From assembly GCA_910585815.1 (NCBI GenBank), contig CAJUFJ010000006.1:12178-76177 (forward strand): 64,000 bases of DNA, given 5' to 3'. Under the pieces are notes generated by a model. The model was not told where the DNA came from, ran no database searches, and was given only the letters and a program-made list of their open reading frames with translations. The stretch comes from an uncultured Oscillospiraceae bacterium (GTDB taxonomy: Bacteria; Bacillota; Clostridia; Oscillospirales; Oscillospiraceae). Positions 35,449 through 42,751 of the stretch are shown here, in pieces. The position numbers and the translations under genes were made by a program. Each line of letters opens with the position of its first letter. Positions within the stretch are counted from its first letter, which is position 1.

Positions 35449-36543
35449 TCAGGTCTGTTGGTGGTGCATAGAGATCACTTGGCAGTCGGGGCAGATCTCG
35501 ATGTACAGGGTGCCCTCCATGTAGTCCAGGCTGTCCCACTGAATCTGGGCCAGGTACTTCATGGTCTTCCCGCAGTCGGGGCAGGGGTAGTAGTTGGCGT
35601 CCTGAATCCAGTTGGCAAAGCCGCCCACCGTGCTCAAATCGTCGAAGTGAGCGCCGTAGAACAGGGGGACAGGCTCCATCCCCAGGACATAGGGGTTGCC
35701 GGCATACTCCTCCATGCCCCAGTCACCGTCGTCCTCCTCTCCCGCTCCGTAGGAGTAGGGGAATGCCGCTTCGCTCCTGCCGTCCAAGGTAAAGCGGGAG
35801 TAGGCCGGCTCCTCCCAGGGGACGCAGTTGGGACAGCAGGTGGCGGTAATCACGCCGTCCAGCCCCAGGAAGTTCAGCCGCGCATCCCGGCCGTCCAGGG
35901 TCAGAATGTCCACCACCCGCCCCTTGCAGTGGGGACAGCGGTCCTCCCTGGGGCGGAAGACCTGGGCGGCCTTGTCTCTGCTCCGGTCCCCCTTGATGAG
36001 GGGGTAGCAGGTGTCGAAGTTGAGCTGCCGCCGGTTCCCCGCCTTGTCGAAGGTCCAGCCGCCGGTATGGGCGTAGACCGAGGGGTCCACATACAGCTTT
36101 TTCCGCCAGGGACGGGGGTGCTCCTCCAGCTCCCGGAAGACCTCCAAAACCCGACTGTCCCCCTGCATGGCCAGACAGCACAGCAGATGGCCGGCTATAT
36201 TGGGGTCCTTTGTCTCCAGCAGAGCCTGAATCAGTCCGTCCCGCACGTCCTCCGGGGCGCGGTAATACAGCTCCGCCGGATCATAAATCTCCGCCTTCAG
36301 GGCGGCCCTGGCCAGCTCCGGGGAGCAAATCCCATGACAGTGCAGCAGATTCAAAAAATCCCCGTCCCAAGAGTTCTCCTCCAGCCGTTCCACATGCTGA
36401 ATCAGACCGTTCAGCTTCTCCTGAATCTGTTCCGGCGTCCAGGCCATTACCTCCCGGCGCTCCTGCTCCGCCTTGCAGCTCCAGCACAGCCCCTTGTAGC
36501 GCAGCTCCCGGCCGCATTCCGGACAGTGGTACATCCCGCTCAT
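35449..36543 (-). CDS. Zinc-ribbon protein with DUF1963-like C-terminus
   Basis: 364 residues. The N-terminus has a C-x2-C...C-x2-C ribbon (YHCPECGRELRYKGLCWSC). A helical HEAT-like stretch (about 35-150) follows. Two more C-x2-C pairs (CPHCKG, CCPNC) and a C-terminal part (YYPCPDCGKTMKYLAQIQWD, then EGTLYIEICPDCQ) resemble DUF1963-type proteins. Four Cys pairs suggest two or more zinc sites. Function unknown. Confidence 0.65.
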   Translation of the reverse strand: MSGMYHCPECGRELRYKGLCWSCKAEQERREVMAWTPEQIQEKLNGLIQHVERLEENSWDGDFLNLLHCHGICSPELARAALKAEIYDPAELYYRAPEDVRDGLIQALLETKDPNIAGHLLCCLAMQGDSRVLEVFRELEEHPRPWRKKLYVDPSVYAHTGGWTFDKAGNRRQLNFDTCYPLIKGDRSRDKAAQVFRPREDRCPHCKGRVVDILTLDGRDARLNFLGLDGVITATCCPNCVPWEEPAYSRFTLDGRSEAAFPYSYGAGEEDDGDWGMEEYAGNPYVLGMEPVPLFYGAHFDDLSTVGGFANWIQDANYYPCPDCGKTMKYLAQIQWDSLDYMEGTLYIEICPDCQVISMHHQQT

Positions 36544-36631
36544 GCTTTCCGCTCCCTTTCTCAGTATACAAAATATGGCGGCCTTTTCATTCCCATTCGG
36601 AACAAAAAAGCCGCCCTGATTCTTGAAGCAT

Positions 36632-37108
36632 TCATGCCAGTGCGGTGTTCAGCTCCTCCTCCACCGACTCGTAGCTGACGCTTTTGGACAGCACGATCTC
36701 GGAAATGAGAATCTGCCTGGCGGAGTGGAGCATCTTCCGCTCCCCGGTGGACAGCCCCCGCTTCTGGTCCCGGATGGTCAGGCCCTTGATGACCCGGGCC
36801 ACCTCAAACAGGTCGCCGCTTTTCATCCGCTCCATATTTTCCCGATAGCGGTGGTTCCAGTTCGCCGTCATCTCCACCTGAATCTCGGGGATGGCGGCCA
36901 GCACACGGTCGGCCTGCGCTTCGTCCACCACCGGACGCACACCGATCTCCTCGCAGTTCTCCGTGGGGACCATCACCACCATGGACCGGTTGGGCAGCTG
37001 AAGGATGTAATAATCCCGCACCACGCTGTCCACCGTCTTCTGGACAATGCTCTCCACCACGCCCGCCCCATACATGGGGTGAACCACCTTATCCCCGATC
37101 TGGTACAC
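36632..37108 (-). CDS. CarD-family transcriptional regulator
   Basis: 158 residues. The Tudor-like RNAP-interacting domain (MYQIGDKVVHPMYGAGVVES, then YYILQLPNRSMVVMVP) precedes a helical DNA-binding domain (NWNHRYRENMERMKSGDLFE, LSTGERKMLHSARQILISEI). CarD/CdnL proteins contact the RNA polymerase beta subunit and stabilise open promoters. Single gene. Confidence 0.92.
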   Translation of the reverse strand: MYQIGDKVVHPMYGAGVVESIVQKTVDSVVRDYYILQLPNRSMVVMVPTENCEEIGVRPVVDEAQADRVLAAIPEIQVEMTANWNHRYRENMERMKSGDLFEVARVIKGLTIRDQKRGLSTGERKMLHSARQILISEIVLSKSVSYESVEEELNTALA

Positions 37109-37266
37109 CTGCTACCTCACTTTCTCTCATCCGACGTTCGGCCTTTTCCAGTTCGATCCGATTTAAACTATCTGTATTATAACAATTTTATCCTATTTTT
37201 GCAAGGGAAAATCCAGCCGAAGAAAAATTTTTCTCCGAAATTTTCCAAGTTTTTTCCCGCCGGGCA

Positions 37267-37306
37267 CAAAAAACTGCGGAGGACTCATACCCCCGCAGTT
37301 TTTTGT
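37267..37306. terminator. Intrinsic terminator between CarD and the stalk-domain gene
   Basis: AAAAAACTGCGG and CCGCAGTTTTTT form a long stem ending in T runs, just past the stalk-domain stop on the minus strand. Confidence 0.88.
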
Positions 37307-37317
37307 ATGGATGATTA

Positions 37318-38052
37318 TTACTCCGCGTCCAGATAGGCGTCAAAGATTCTGACTTGTGGAGTCGTCGAACCGTGCTCCTCCCAGACCGATGTCGGCGATA
37401 CCCCAAACTTAAGTTCATTGGTTTTAAACAGCGGGACCGTGACGGTCTTGGGGACCGCACCTCCGGTGATGGCGAATTTGCCCAGGAGAGCGCCGTCGTC
37501 CCCTTTGACCCACAAGTAGCCATCCTCTTTGGAGTAGTAGCTGAACGTCAGCGTGTCATGTTTGCCCAACAAATTGTACGAAATCTCGTTTACCTCCCAC
37601 CAGCCGCAGTTCAAAAAGATCCAATGGTTTTGGGTAACACCCCCAATAGTCTCGGTTCTATTATCCGCAGTGGTAACTTGCCCTCCAAAGGAAGCGTTCT
37701 CCAGCAGCCTATGATAAATGCTGTAGTTCTCAATCAGGTCGATGCCGCTAGGCTGCTTACCCAGCAGGACGGACTGAGTGGCCTGATCCCAGCCCACGTC
37801 CACGCCCAGCAGGCCGGCGATGGAGCGAACAGGCAGATAGGTAGTGCCGTTGTAGGTGATGGGGTAGGTGCGCACGCCGCTGGCGTCGGTCAGGACCTGG
37901 GCCTCGCCGTCCAGCTTGAGGGTGATGTCAGCGTTGAGAAAGGCCTTGATCTCCTGGAGACCGCCGGCCGCCGCCGCTCCGGCGGTAAAGCTGATCACAG
38001 CGGTCACGGTCATGCACAGGGTCAGGATGAGAGCCAGGGTTTTCTCTTTCAT
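37318..38052 (-). CDS. Secreted protein with copper-amine-oxidase-N-like stalk domain and NPCBM-like domain
   Basis: 244 residues. A signal peptide (1 to about 28, ending AGAAAA) leads to a stalk domain (about 30-100) with the diagnostic YPITYNGTTYLPVRSIAGLL. The C-terminal half (about 120-244) looks like an NPCBM carbohydrate-binding sandwich (KHDTLTFSYYSKEDG, FKTNELKFGVSPTS). Stalk domains attach proteins to cell-wall layers in clostridia. The tandem palindromes upstream (38087) lie in its presumed leader. Confidence 0.75.
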   Translation of the reverse strand: MKEKTLALILTLCMTVTAVISFTAGAAAAGGLQEIKAFLNADITLKLDGEAQVLTDASGVRTYPITYNGTTYLPVRSIAGLLGVDVGWDQATQSVLLGKQPSGIDLIENYSIYHRLLENASFGGQVTTADNRTETIGGVTQNHWIFLNCGWWEVNEISYNLLGKHDTLTFSYYSKEDGYLWVKGDDGALLGKFAITGGAVPKTVTVPLFKTNELKFGVSPTSVWEEHGSTTPQVRIFDAYLDAE

Positions 38053-38086
38053 GTTGATTCCTCCTGTTTTTTACTGTTTCGAACGC

Positions 38087-38162
38087 CCTTACCTTTTGCT
38101 TGCAAAAGGTAAGGAGAGCGCTCTCCTTACCTTTTGCTTGCAAAAGGTAAGGAGAGCGCTCT
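38087..38162. repeat. Two perfect tandem copies of a 38-bp double palindrome
   Basis: Each copy holds CTTACCTTTTG/CAAAAGGTAAG around CTTG, followed by the palindrome GAGAGCGCTCTC. Copies start at 38087 and 38125. They lie between the stalk-domain gene and the ispH-S1 terminator. Confidence 0.9.
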
Positions 38163-38216
38163 CCTGGGATTATTGTACAACATTCCTCCAGAGATTGCAA
38201 CTGTAAAGTTACAAAA

Positions 38217-38245
38217 ACGGCCGCCCGATCAGGCGGCCGTTCTGC
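38217..38245 (-). terminator. Intrinsic terminator of the cmk-plsC-ispH/S1 operon
   Basis: AACGGCCGCC and GGCGGCCGTT form a perfect stem 14 bases past the stop at 38255, with T-rich sequence after it on the minus strand. Confidence 0.85.
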
Positions 38246-38254
38246 TTATTCTGA

Positions 38255-40204
38255 TTACTCCTCCTCGGCGGACTCCTCATCCTCCTCGACGGGAGACTCC
38301 AGCAGGGCGCGGATGGACAGGGAAATCTTCTTGTTGTCCATGTCCACGTCGGTGATCTTCACATCCACCTTGTCGCCCTCGGCCACCACGTCGCCGGGCT
38401 TCTCCACCCGGTGGTCCGCCAGCTGGGAGATGTGAATCAGGCCGTCCACGCCGGGCACCACCTCGGCAAAGGCGCCGAAGGTCATCAGCTTGACGATACG
38501 CACGTTGGCGGTGTCGCCCACCTGATAGGTGGTGGTGAACACGGTCCAGGGGTCCTGGCTGTGGTCCTTCATGCCCAGGGAAATCTTCTTCTTATCCTTG
38601 TCGGCAGAGATGACGTACACGTCCACGGTGTCGCCCACCTTCACCACCTCGGAGGGGTGCTTAATGCGGCTCCAGGACAGCTCAGAGATGTGGACCATGC
38701 CGTCCACGCCGCCGATGTCCACGAAGGCGCCATAGGACGTCAGGGACTTCACGGTGCCGGTGTAGCGCTTGCCGTCCTCAATCTCGGCCCAGACCTTCTC
38801 CGCGGCGGCGGCCCGCTCGGCGCGGGTGACGCGGCTGATGGAACCGACGACCCGGCGGCGGGCGCGGTTCACCTCGGTGATGACCAGACGGACCTTCTGC
38901 TTGAGCAGCTCACTCATGGGAGTCTCACGGGGCAGACCGGTCTGGGAGGCGGGGACGAACACCCGCACGCCCTTGACGGAGACGACCACGCCGCCCTTGT
39001 TGTCCTCGGTGACAAAGCCCTCGACCACGGTCTCGTTCTCCCGGGCGGCCTCGATCTCCTCCCAGCCCTTGTTGATGTCCAGGCGGCGCTTGGACAGCTT
39101 GACCAGACAGTCCCGGTCGCTGACCTGCATGACGATGGACTCGATCTCGTCGCCCACCTTCACGATGTCCTCCACCTTCACGGTGGGGTCGTCGCTCAGC
39201 TCGGTGAGGGCGATGTAGCCAGGGTACTTGATGCCCAGCTCTACCTGGACTTCGGTGGGCGTGATGGCCACAACGGTGCCGGTAACCTTATCTCCATTAT
39301 TCAAAATTTTGAAGGACTCCTCCAGCATCTCCTGGAAGGATTTGTCCATCTCTAAGATTTCTTCGCTCATTTTGTCAATGACCTCCTTTATTATCCACGC
39401 GGGCGTCGATGCGCCCGCCGTGATGCCGACCATATCCACTTGGGGCAGTTGGCTCAGGTCCAGGTCCTCCGCCCGTTCGATCAAACGGACGTGGGGACAG
39501 GACTCCCGGCAGATCTCCGCCAGCCGCCTGGTATTAGAGCTCTGCCTGTCGCCCACCACCACCATCAGACCGCATTGGGCGGCCAGCTGGCGGGCCTCCT
39601 CCTGGCGTTTGGACGTCGCTCCGCATATTGTATCAAAAAATTCCGCGTTTGTACATAGTTTTTTTGCTTTTTTCACGCAATTTTCCCAAATTTTCTTGGT
39701 GGAGGTAGTTTGGGAAACAAACGTGAGGGGCAGATTGTTGCGGTTTTCCCCAGTTTCCAGCCATTTTTCCAAATCTTTTTCCCCGGAAACCACCACCGGA
39801 GCCCTGCACCATCCCGCAATGGCCAGCACCTCGGGATGGTCGGGGGTTCCCACAATCACAGGCTGCCGGCCCCGATTTTCTGCCTCCGCTACAATTTTAT
39901 GGATGTGGGTCACGTTGGGGCAGGTGGCGTCCAGCACTTCCACCCCCCGCCGGGCGAACTCCTCGTGGACGGCCCGGCTCTCCCCGTGGGAGCGGATAAT
40001 CACCGCCGCCCCGTCGGGCACCTCCTCCGGGCTGTCCACCACCCGGAGCCCCTGGGCGGCCAGCCGCCGGGTCACGTCCCGGTTGTGGATCAGGGAGCCC
40101 AGCATGACGCAGGGCACGCCCCGGGCGGCCTGCTCCTCGGCCAGCTCCACCGCCCGGCGCACGCCGTAGCAGAAACCGGCCGACCTTGCCACTACGACCT
40201 TCAT
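38255..40204 (-). CDS. ispH: Fused IspH (HMBPP reductase) and ribosomal protein S1
   Basis: 649 residues. Residues 1 to about 283 are IspH, with three Fe-S cysteines in GFCYGVRRAVE, DATCPNVT and FFDTICGATSKRQEEA; IspH makes IPP and DMAPP in the MEP pathway. Residues of about 300-635 hold four S1 RNA-binding repeats (GDKVTGTVVAITPTEVQVEL; ETVVEGFVTEDNKGGVVVSV; GKRYTGTVKSLTSYGAFVDI; GDTANVRIVKLMTFGAFAEV), the S1-like ribosomal part. The fusion is known in Clostridia. The tail is acidic. It follows plsC with a 4-base overlap. Confidence 0.95.
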   Translation of the reverse strand: MKVVVARSAGFCYGVRRAVELAEEQAARGVPCVMLGSLIHNRDVTRRLAAQGLRVVDSPEEVPDGAAVIIRSHGESRAVHEEFARRGVEVLDATCPNVTHIHKIVAEAENRGRQPVIVGTPDHPEVLAIAGWCRAPVVVSGEKDLEKWLETGENRNNLPLTFVSQTTSTKKIWENCVKKAKKLCTNAEFFDTICGATSKRQEEARQLAAQCGLMVVVGDRQSSNTRRLAEICRESCPHVRLIERAEDLDLSQLPQVDMVGITAGASTPAWIIKEVIDKMSEEILEMDKSFQEMLEESFKILNNGDKVTGTVVAITPTEVQVELGIKYPGYIALTELSDDPTVKVEDIVKVGDEIESIVMQVSDRDCLVKLSKRRLDINKGWEEIEAARENETVVEGFVTEDNKGGVVVSVKGVRVFVPASQTGLPRETPMSELLKQKVRLVITEVNRARRRVVGSISRVTRAERAAAAEKVWAEIEDGKRYTGTVKSLTSYGAFVDIGGVDGMVHISELSWSRIKHPSEVVKVGDTVDVYVISADKDKKKISLGMKDHSQDPWTVFTTTYQVGDTANVRIVKLMTFGAFAEVVPGVDGLIHISQLADHRVEKPGDVVAEGDKVDVKITDVDMDNKKISLSIRALLESPVEEDEESAEEE

Positions 40205-40863
40205 CCCACGCCCTCCCCCAGGGCCTGCACCCGGTCCATCAGGTCCCGGGCCATAACCTGGAGCTCCTCATTAGAGGGCTTGCGGCCCTCATACTCTGGA
40301 TAATAGGGTTTCCCAATTACCACGGTATTACGCCGGAACCGCTTTTTTTTCCGCTGTATGTACACCGGCAGCAGGGGCACCCCCGTCCGGGTGGCAAAGA
40401 GGGCGGCCCCCACCTTGGCCTGGACGTCCTCCCCTTCATGGACCCGGGTGCCCTCGGGGAACATGAGCAGCTTGTCGCCCTCCTTGAGGAACTTCATGGC
40501 GGTGCGCACCGCCCGCACATCGGTGGTGTCCCGGTCCACGCCGAAGACGCCGGCCTTGCTCAAAATCCAGCCGATAAAGGGCAGGCGCATGATCTGCACC
40601 TTTGCCATGGCCCGCATGGGCCACCGGTAGCCGAAGGCGAAGACCACATAGAAGGGGTCGCCGGCGGTGGTGTGGTTGGGACAAATCACCGCCGGGCCCT
40701 CAGGGATGTTCTCCCGGCCCACCGCGTGGACCGGGTGGATCAGCCGGAAATAGGGCCACACGATGCAGTACAGCAGGTGAAAAAACCAGTCCATCCGCTT
40801 TTTCCGCTGCTCCGGCGTCTCCTTGGGCTTCTTGTCTGTTTTGACAGCTGTTTCTTCCATCAC
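40201..40863 (-). CDS. plsC: 1-acyl-sn-glycerol-3-phosphate acyltransferase
   Basis: 220 residues. VICPNHTTAGDPFYVV carries the catalytic H-x4-D (HTTAGD) and LLMFPEGTRVHEGE the lysophosphatidate-binding block. One N-terminal membrane-associated helix. It makes phosphatidic acid. It overlaps cmk and ispH-S1 by 4 bases on either side, so three genes share one transcript. Confidence 0.92.
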   Translation of the reverse strand: MMEETAVKTDKKPKETPEQRKKRMDWFFHLLYCIVWPYFRLIHPVHAVGRENIPEGPAVICPNHTTAGDPFYVVFAFGYRWPMRAMAKVQIMRLPFIGWILSKAGVFGVDRDTTDVRAVRTAMKFLKEGDKLLMFPEGTRVHEGEDVQAKVGAALFATRTGVPLLPVYIQRKKKRFRRNTVVIGKPYYPEYEGRKPSNEELQVMARDLMDRVQALGEGVG

Positions 40864-41534
40864 GGGCCGATCTTCTCCTTTACCAGGGACAGCAGGCAGC
40901 TCATGCTCTGCCCCAAATCTAAGTCGGTGGTGTCCAGCAGGACGGCGTCTGCCGCCTGTTTCAGGGGGGCGATGGGGCGGTGCTCATCCTGGTAGTCCCG
41001 TGCCCTGATGTCGTGGAGGATGGCCTCGTAGTCCGCCGCTTCCCCCCGCTGCTCCAGTTCCAGCAGCCGTCGCCGGGCCCGGGCCTCCGGGGCGGCGGTG
41101 AGGAATATCTTTACGTCGGCATCGGGCAGCACCACCGTGCCGATGTCCCGGCCGTCCATGACCACGCTGCTCTCCCGGGCCAGCTTCCGCTGGAACTCCA
41201 GCAGGAAGGCGCGCACCTCCGGGATGGCGGAGACCTGGGAGGCCGCCCCAGACACCTTGTGCCGCCGGATGGCTCCGCTCACGTCCTCCCCTTCCAGATA
41301 CATCTTCTGCACCCCGTCCTCATAGCCCATGTGTATCTCCAGCCCCTCCAGCAGAGGGATAACCTGGGCCGGATCGGCAGGGTCCGCCTTTTCCCACAGC
41401 ACCTTCAGCGCCACCGTGCGGTAGATGGCCCCGGTGTCCACATAGATATAGCCCAGCTGCTCCGCCAGCTTCCGGGCCAGGGTGCTCTTTCCCGCCCCGG
41501 CCGGGCCGTCGATAGCAATGCTTGTGAAATTCAT
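40860..41534 (-). CDS. cmk: Cytidylate kinase
   Basis: 224 residues. The P-loop is IAIDGPAGAGKSTLARKLAE, and VVMDGRDIGTVVLPDADVKI is the family core. It phosphorylates CMP/dCMP. The cmk-plsC-ispH/S1 order is common in Firmicutes. Confidence 0.96.
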   Translation of the reverse strand: MNFTSIAIDGPAGAGKSTLARKLAEQLGYIYVDTGAIYRTVALKVLWEKADPADPAQVIPLLEGLEIHMGYEDGVQKMYLEGEDVSGAIRRHKVSGAASQVSAIPEVRAFLLEFQRKLARESSVVMDGRDIGTVVLPDADVKIFLTAAPEARARRRLLELEQRGEAADYEAILHDIRARDYQDEHRPIAPLKQAADAVLLDTTDLDLGQSMSCLLSLVKEKIGP

Positions 41535-41562
41535 GCTGATCGCTCCGTTTCCGCTTCATTAT

Positions 41563-41690
41563 GGCTCCCTCTCTGAGGGAGCTGTCAGCCGAAGGCTGAC
41601 TGAGGGAGTTCGTCTACTGGAAGGTTCCGCTCTACGGACTCCCTCCGTCACGGCTTCGCCGTGCCACCTCCCTCTAAGAGGGAGGCTTTA
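41563..41690 (+). repeat. Palindromic intergenic repeat, family A
   Basis: Same terminal blocks as the 15711 copy (GGCTCCCTCTCTGAGGGAGC to GGGAGGCTTTA), with a shortened inner hairpin (CAGCCGAAGGCTG). The right end supplies the stop codon (TTA at 41688-41690) of the XRE gene. Confidence 0.8.
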
Positions 41691-41906
41691 CTGCTCTCTG
41701 CCCAGTAGATAATCCGCCGTCACGCCGAAGTAGTCGGCAAAGAAGTTCAAAGTTGTCGCGGGTACGTTTATATCTCCATATTCATATCGCTGGTAATTGC
41801 GCATAGTTATTCCCATCATGTCAGCCATATTTTGCTGCGTCAAGCCTTTTTCCTTACGCAGTTTCTTTAGCCGGTTTCCAAAGCCAATCAACAAATTTTT
41901 TTCCAT
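41688..41906 (-). CDS. XRE-family (Cro/CI-type) repressor
   Basis: 72 residues from the ATG at 41906 (AAGGAA upstream). The helix-turn-helix is LTQQNMADMMGITMRNYQRY, and the tail ADYFGVTADYLLGREQ is typical. It is divergent from the 72-residue gene at 41991; two 15-bp repeats between them are candidate operators. The gene is AT-richer than its surroundings. Confidence 0.85.
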   Translation of the reverse strand: MEKNLLIGFGNRLKKLRKEKGLTQQNMADMMGITMRNYQRYEYGDINVPATTLNFFADYFGVTADYLLGREQ

Positions 41907-41924
41907 AAAAATTTCCTTAACCCC

Positions 41925-41973
41925 TTGACGTATCAAAATATGTCATATATAATGAATGTATCATTTTTTGTCA
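41925..41973. promoter_or_regulatory. Divergent control region with promoter and two 15-bp operator-like repeats
   Basis: The + promoter is TTGACG (41925-41930), 17 bases, TATAAT (41948-41953). TATCAAAATATGTCA (41931-41945) lies between its boxes and TATCATTTTTTGTCA (41959-41973) just downstream. Both follow TATCA-N5-TGTCA and start 28 bp apart, so they would lie on nearly the same face at about 2.7 helical turns. Confidence 0.7.
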
Positions 41974-41990
41974 TGACAGGAGATATCATT

Positions 41991-42209
41991 ATGACAGACT
42001 TCATGCGTTGGATGTACGACCATTATATCAAACCCAACATCGAAAGCCAACCCATAGACGAAGGCGAGGCCTTGCAGATCGACCTGCTAAACAACGTGCT
42101 CAATCCTCAGATGCAAAAAAACCTTCAGGAAGTCCTGGCCATTTACGCCACACAGAGCTTCCGCCTGGGGGTGCGCACCGGGATTGCGCTGGACAGCGAC
42201 CTGGGCTAG
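41991..42209 (+). CDS. 72-residue hypothetical protein controlled with the XRE gene
   Basis: The ATG at 41991 follows AGGAGATATCATT. The peptide opens MTDFMRWMYDHYIKP and is soluble and helical (LNPQMQKNLQEVLAIYATQS). An aromatic cluster at the N-terminus and a FRLGVRTG end are notable. It overlaps the kptA stop by 4 bases, tail to tail. I recall similar small proteins in gut Firmicutes and their mobile elements, without known function. Confidence 0.7.
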   Translation: MTDFMRWMYDHYIKPNIESQPIDEGEALQIDLLNNVLNPQMQKNLQEVLAIYATQSFRLGVRTGIALDSDLG

Positions 42210-42751
42210 GAGACGAAGTATTTCGGCTCCACATGCTCACACAGCCACACGCCGTTTTCCGAGCGGTAGAATCCCACCCCATCCCGGACCATGGCCGCCG
42301 CGTCGATGGTGATGACCGCCGGGATACCGTGGCGCTTGCCCACCGCCATGGCCGTCTCAAAGTCCCCCGACAGGTGGACATACTGCCGACTCATTCTTCG
42401 GATGCCCTCCCCCTGAATGGCGGGGAGAAAACGGGTGGCGGTGCCGTGGTAGAGATACTTGGGCGGCTCCGCCGCTTTCAGCTCCACATCCACCCGCACC
42501 GAATGGCCCTGATTGGCCCTGATTTTGGTGTGGTCTTCGTTAAAAGCGTACCGCTGTTTGCTGTTTTCCCGGACAATACGCTCCAGTGTATCCATATTGA
42601 TCTTCCGCCCCGTGCGGTTCACCCCAGCCAGCAGGGCATCCACGTCGGCCCAGCCGTGCCCGTCCAGGGTAATCCCCGCCGCGTGGGGGTCGTGGCGCAG
42701 GACCAGGCTCAAAAATCGGCCCAGCTTTACATCAGAATTGCTTTGATTCAT
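42206..42751 (-). CDS. kptA: RNA 2'-phosphotransferase (Tpt1/KptA family)
   Basis: 181 residues. LSLVLRHDPHAAGI with R19-H20, ENSKQRYAF, YLYHGTA and the C-terminal ITIDAAAMVRDGVGFYRSEN are Tpt1 landmarks. Family members move a 2'-phosphate from RNA to NAD, giving ADP-ribose 1'',2''-cyclic phosphate. The bacterial role is unclear because no tRNA splicing makes such ends. It overlaps the FAD oxidoreductase gene by 20 bases. Confidence 0.9.
   Translation of the reverse strand: MNQSNSDVKLGRFLSLVLRHDPHAAGITLDGHGWADVDALLAGVNRTGRKINMDTLERIVRENSKQRYAFNEDHTKIRANQGHSVRVDVELKAAEPPKYLYHGTATRFLPAIQGEGIRRMSRQYVHLSGDFETAMAVGKRHGIPAVITIDAAAMVRDGVGFYRSENGVWLCEHVEPKYFVS

Noticed and set aside
37318..38052. 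Copper amine oxidase
   Set aside because: Only the N-terminal stalk-type domain of that name is present; no oxidase domain or topaquinone site.
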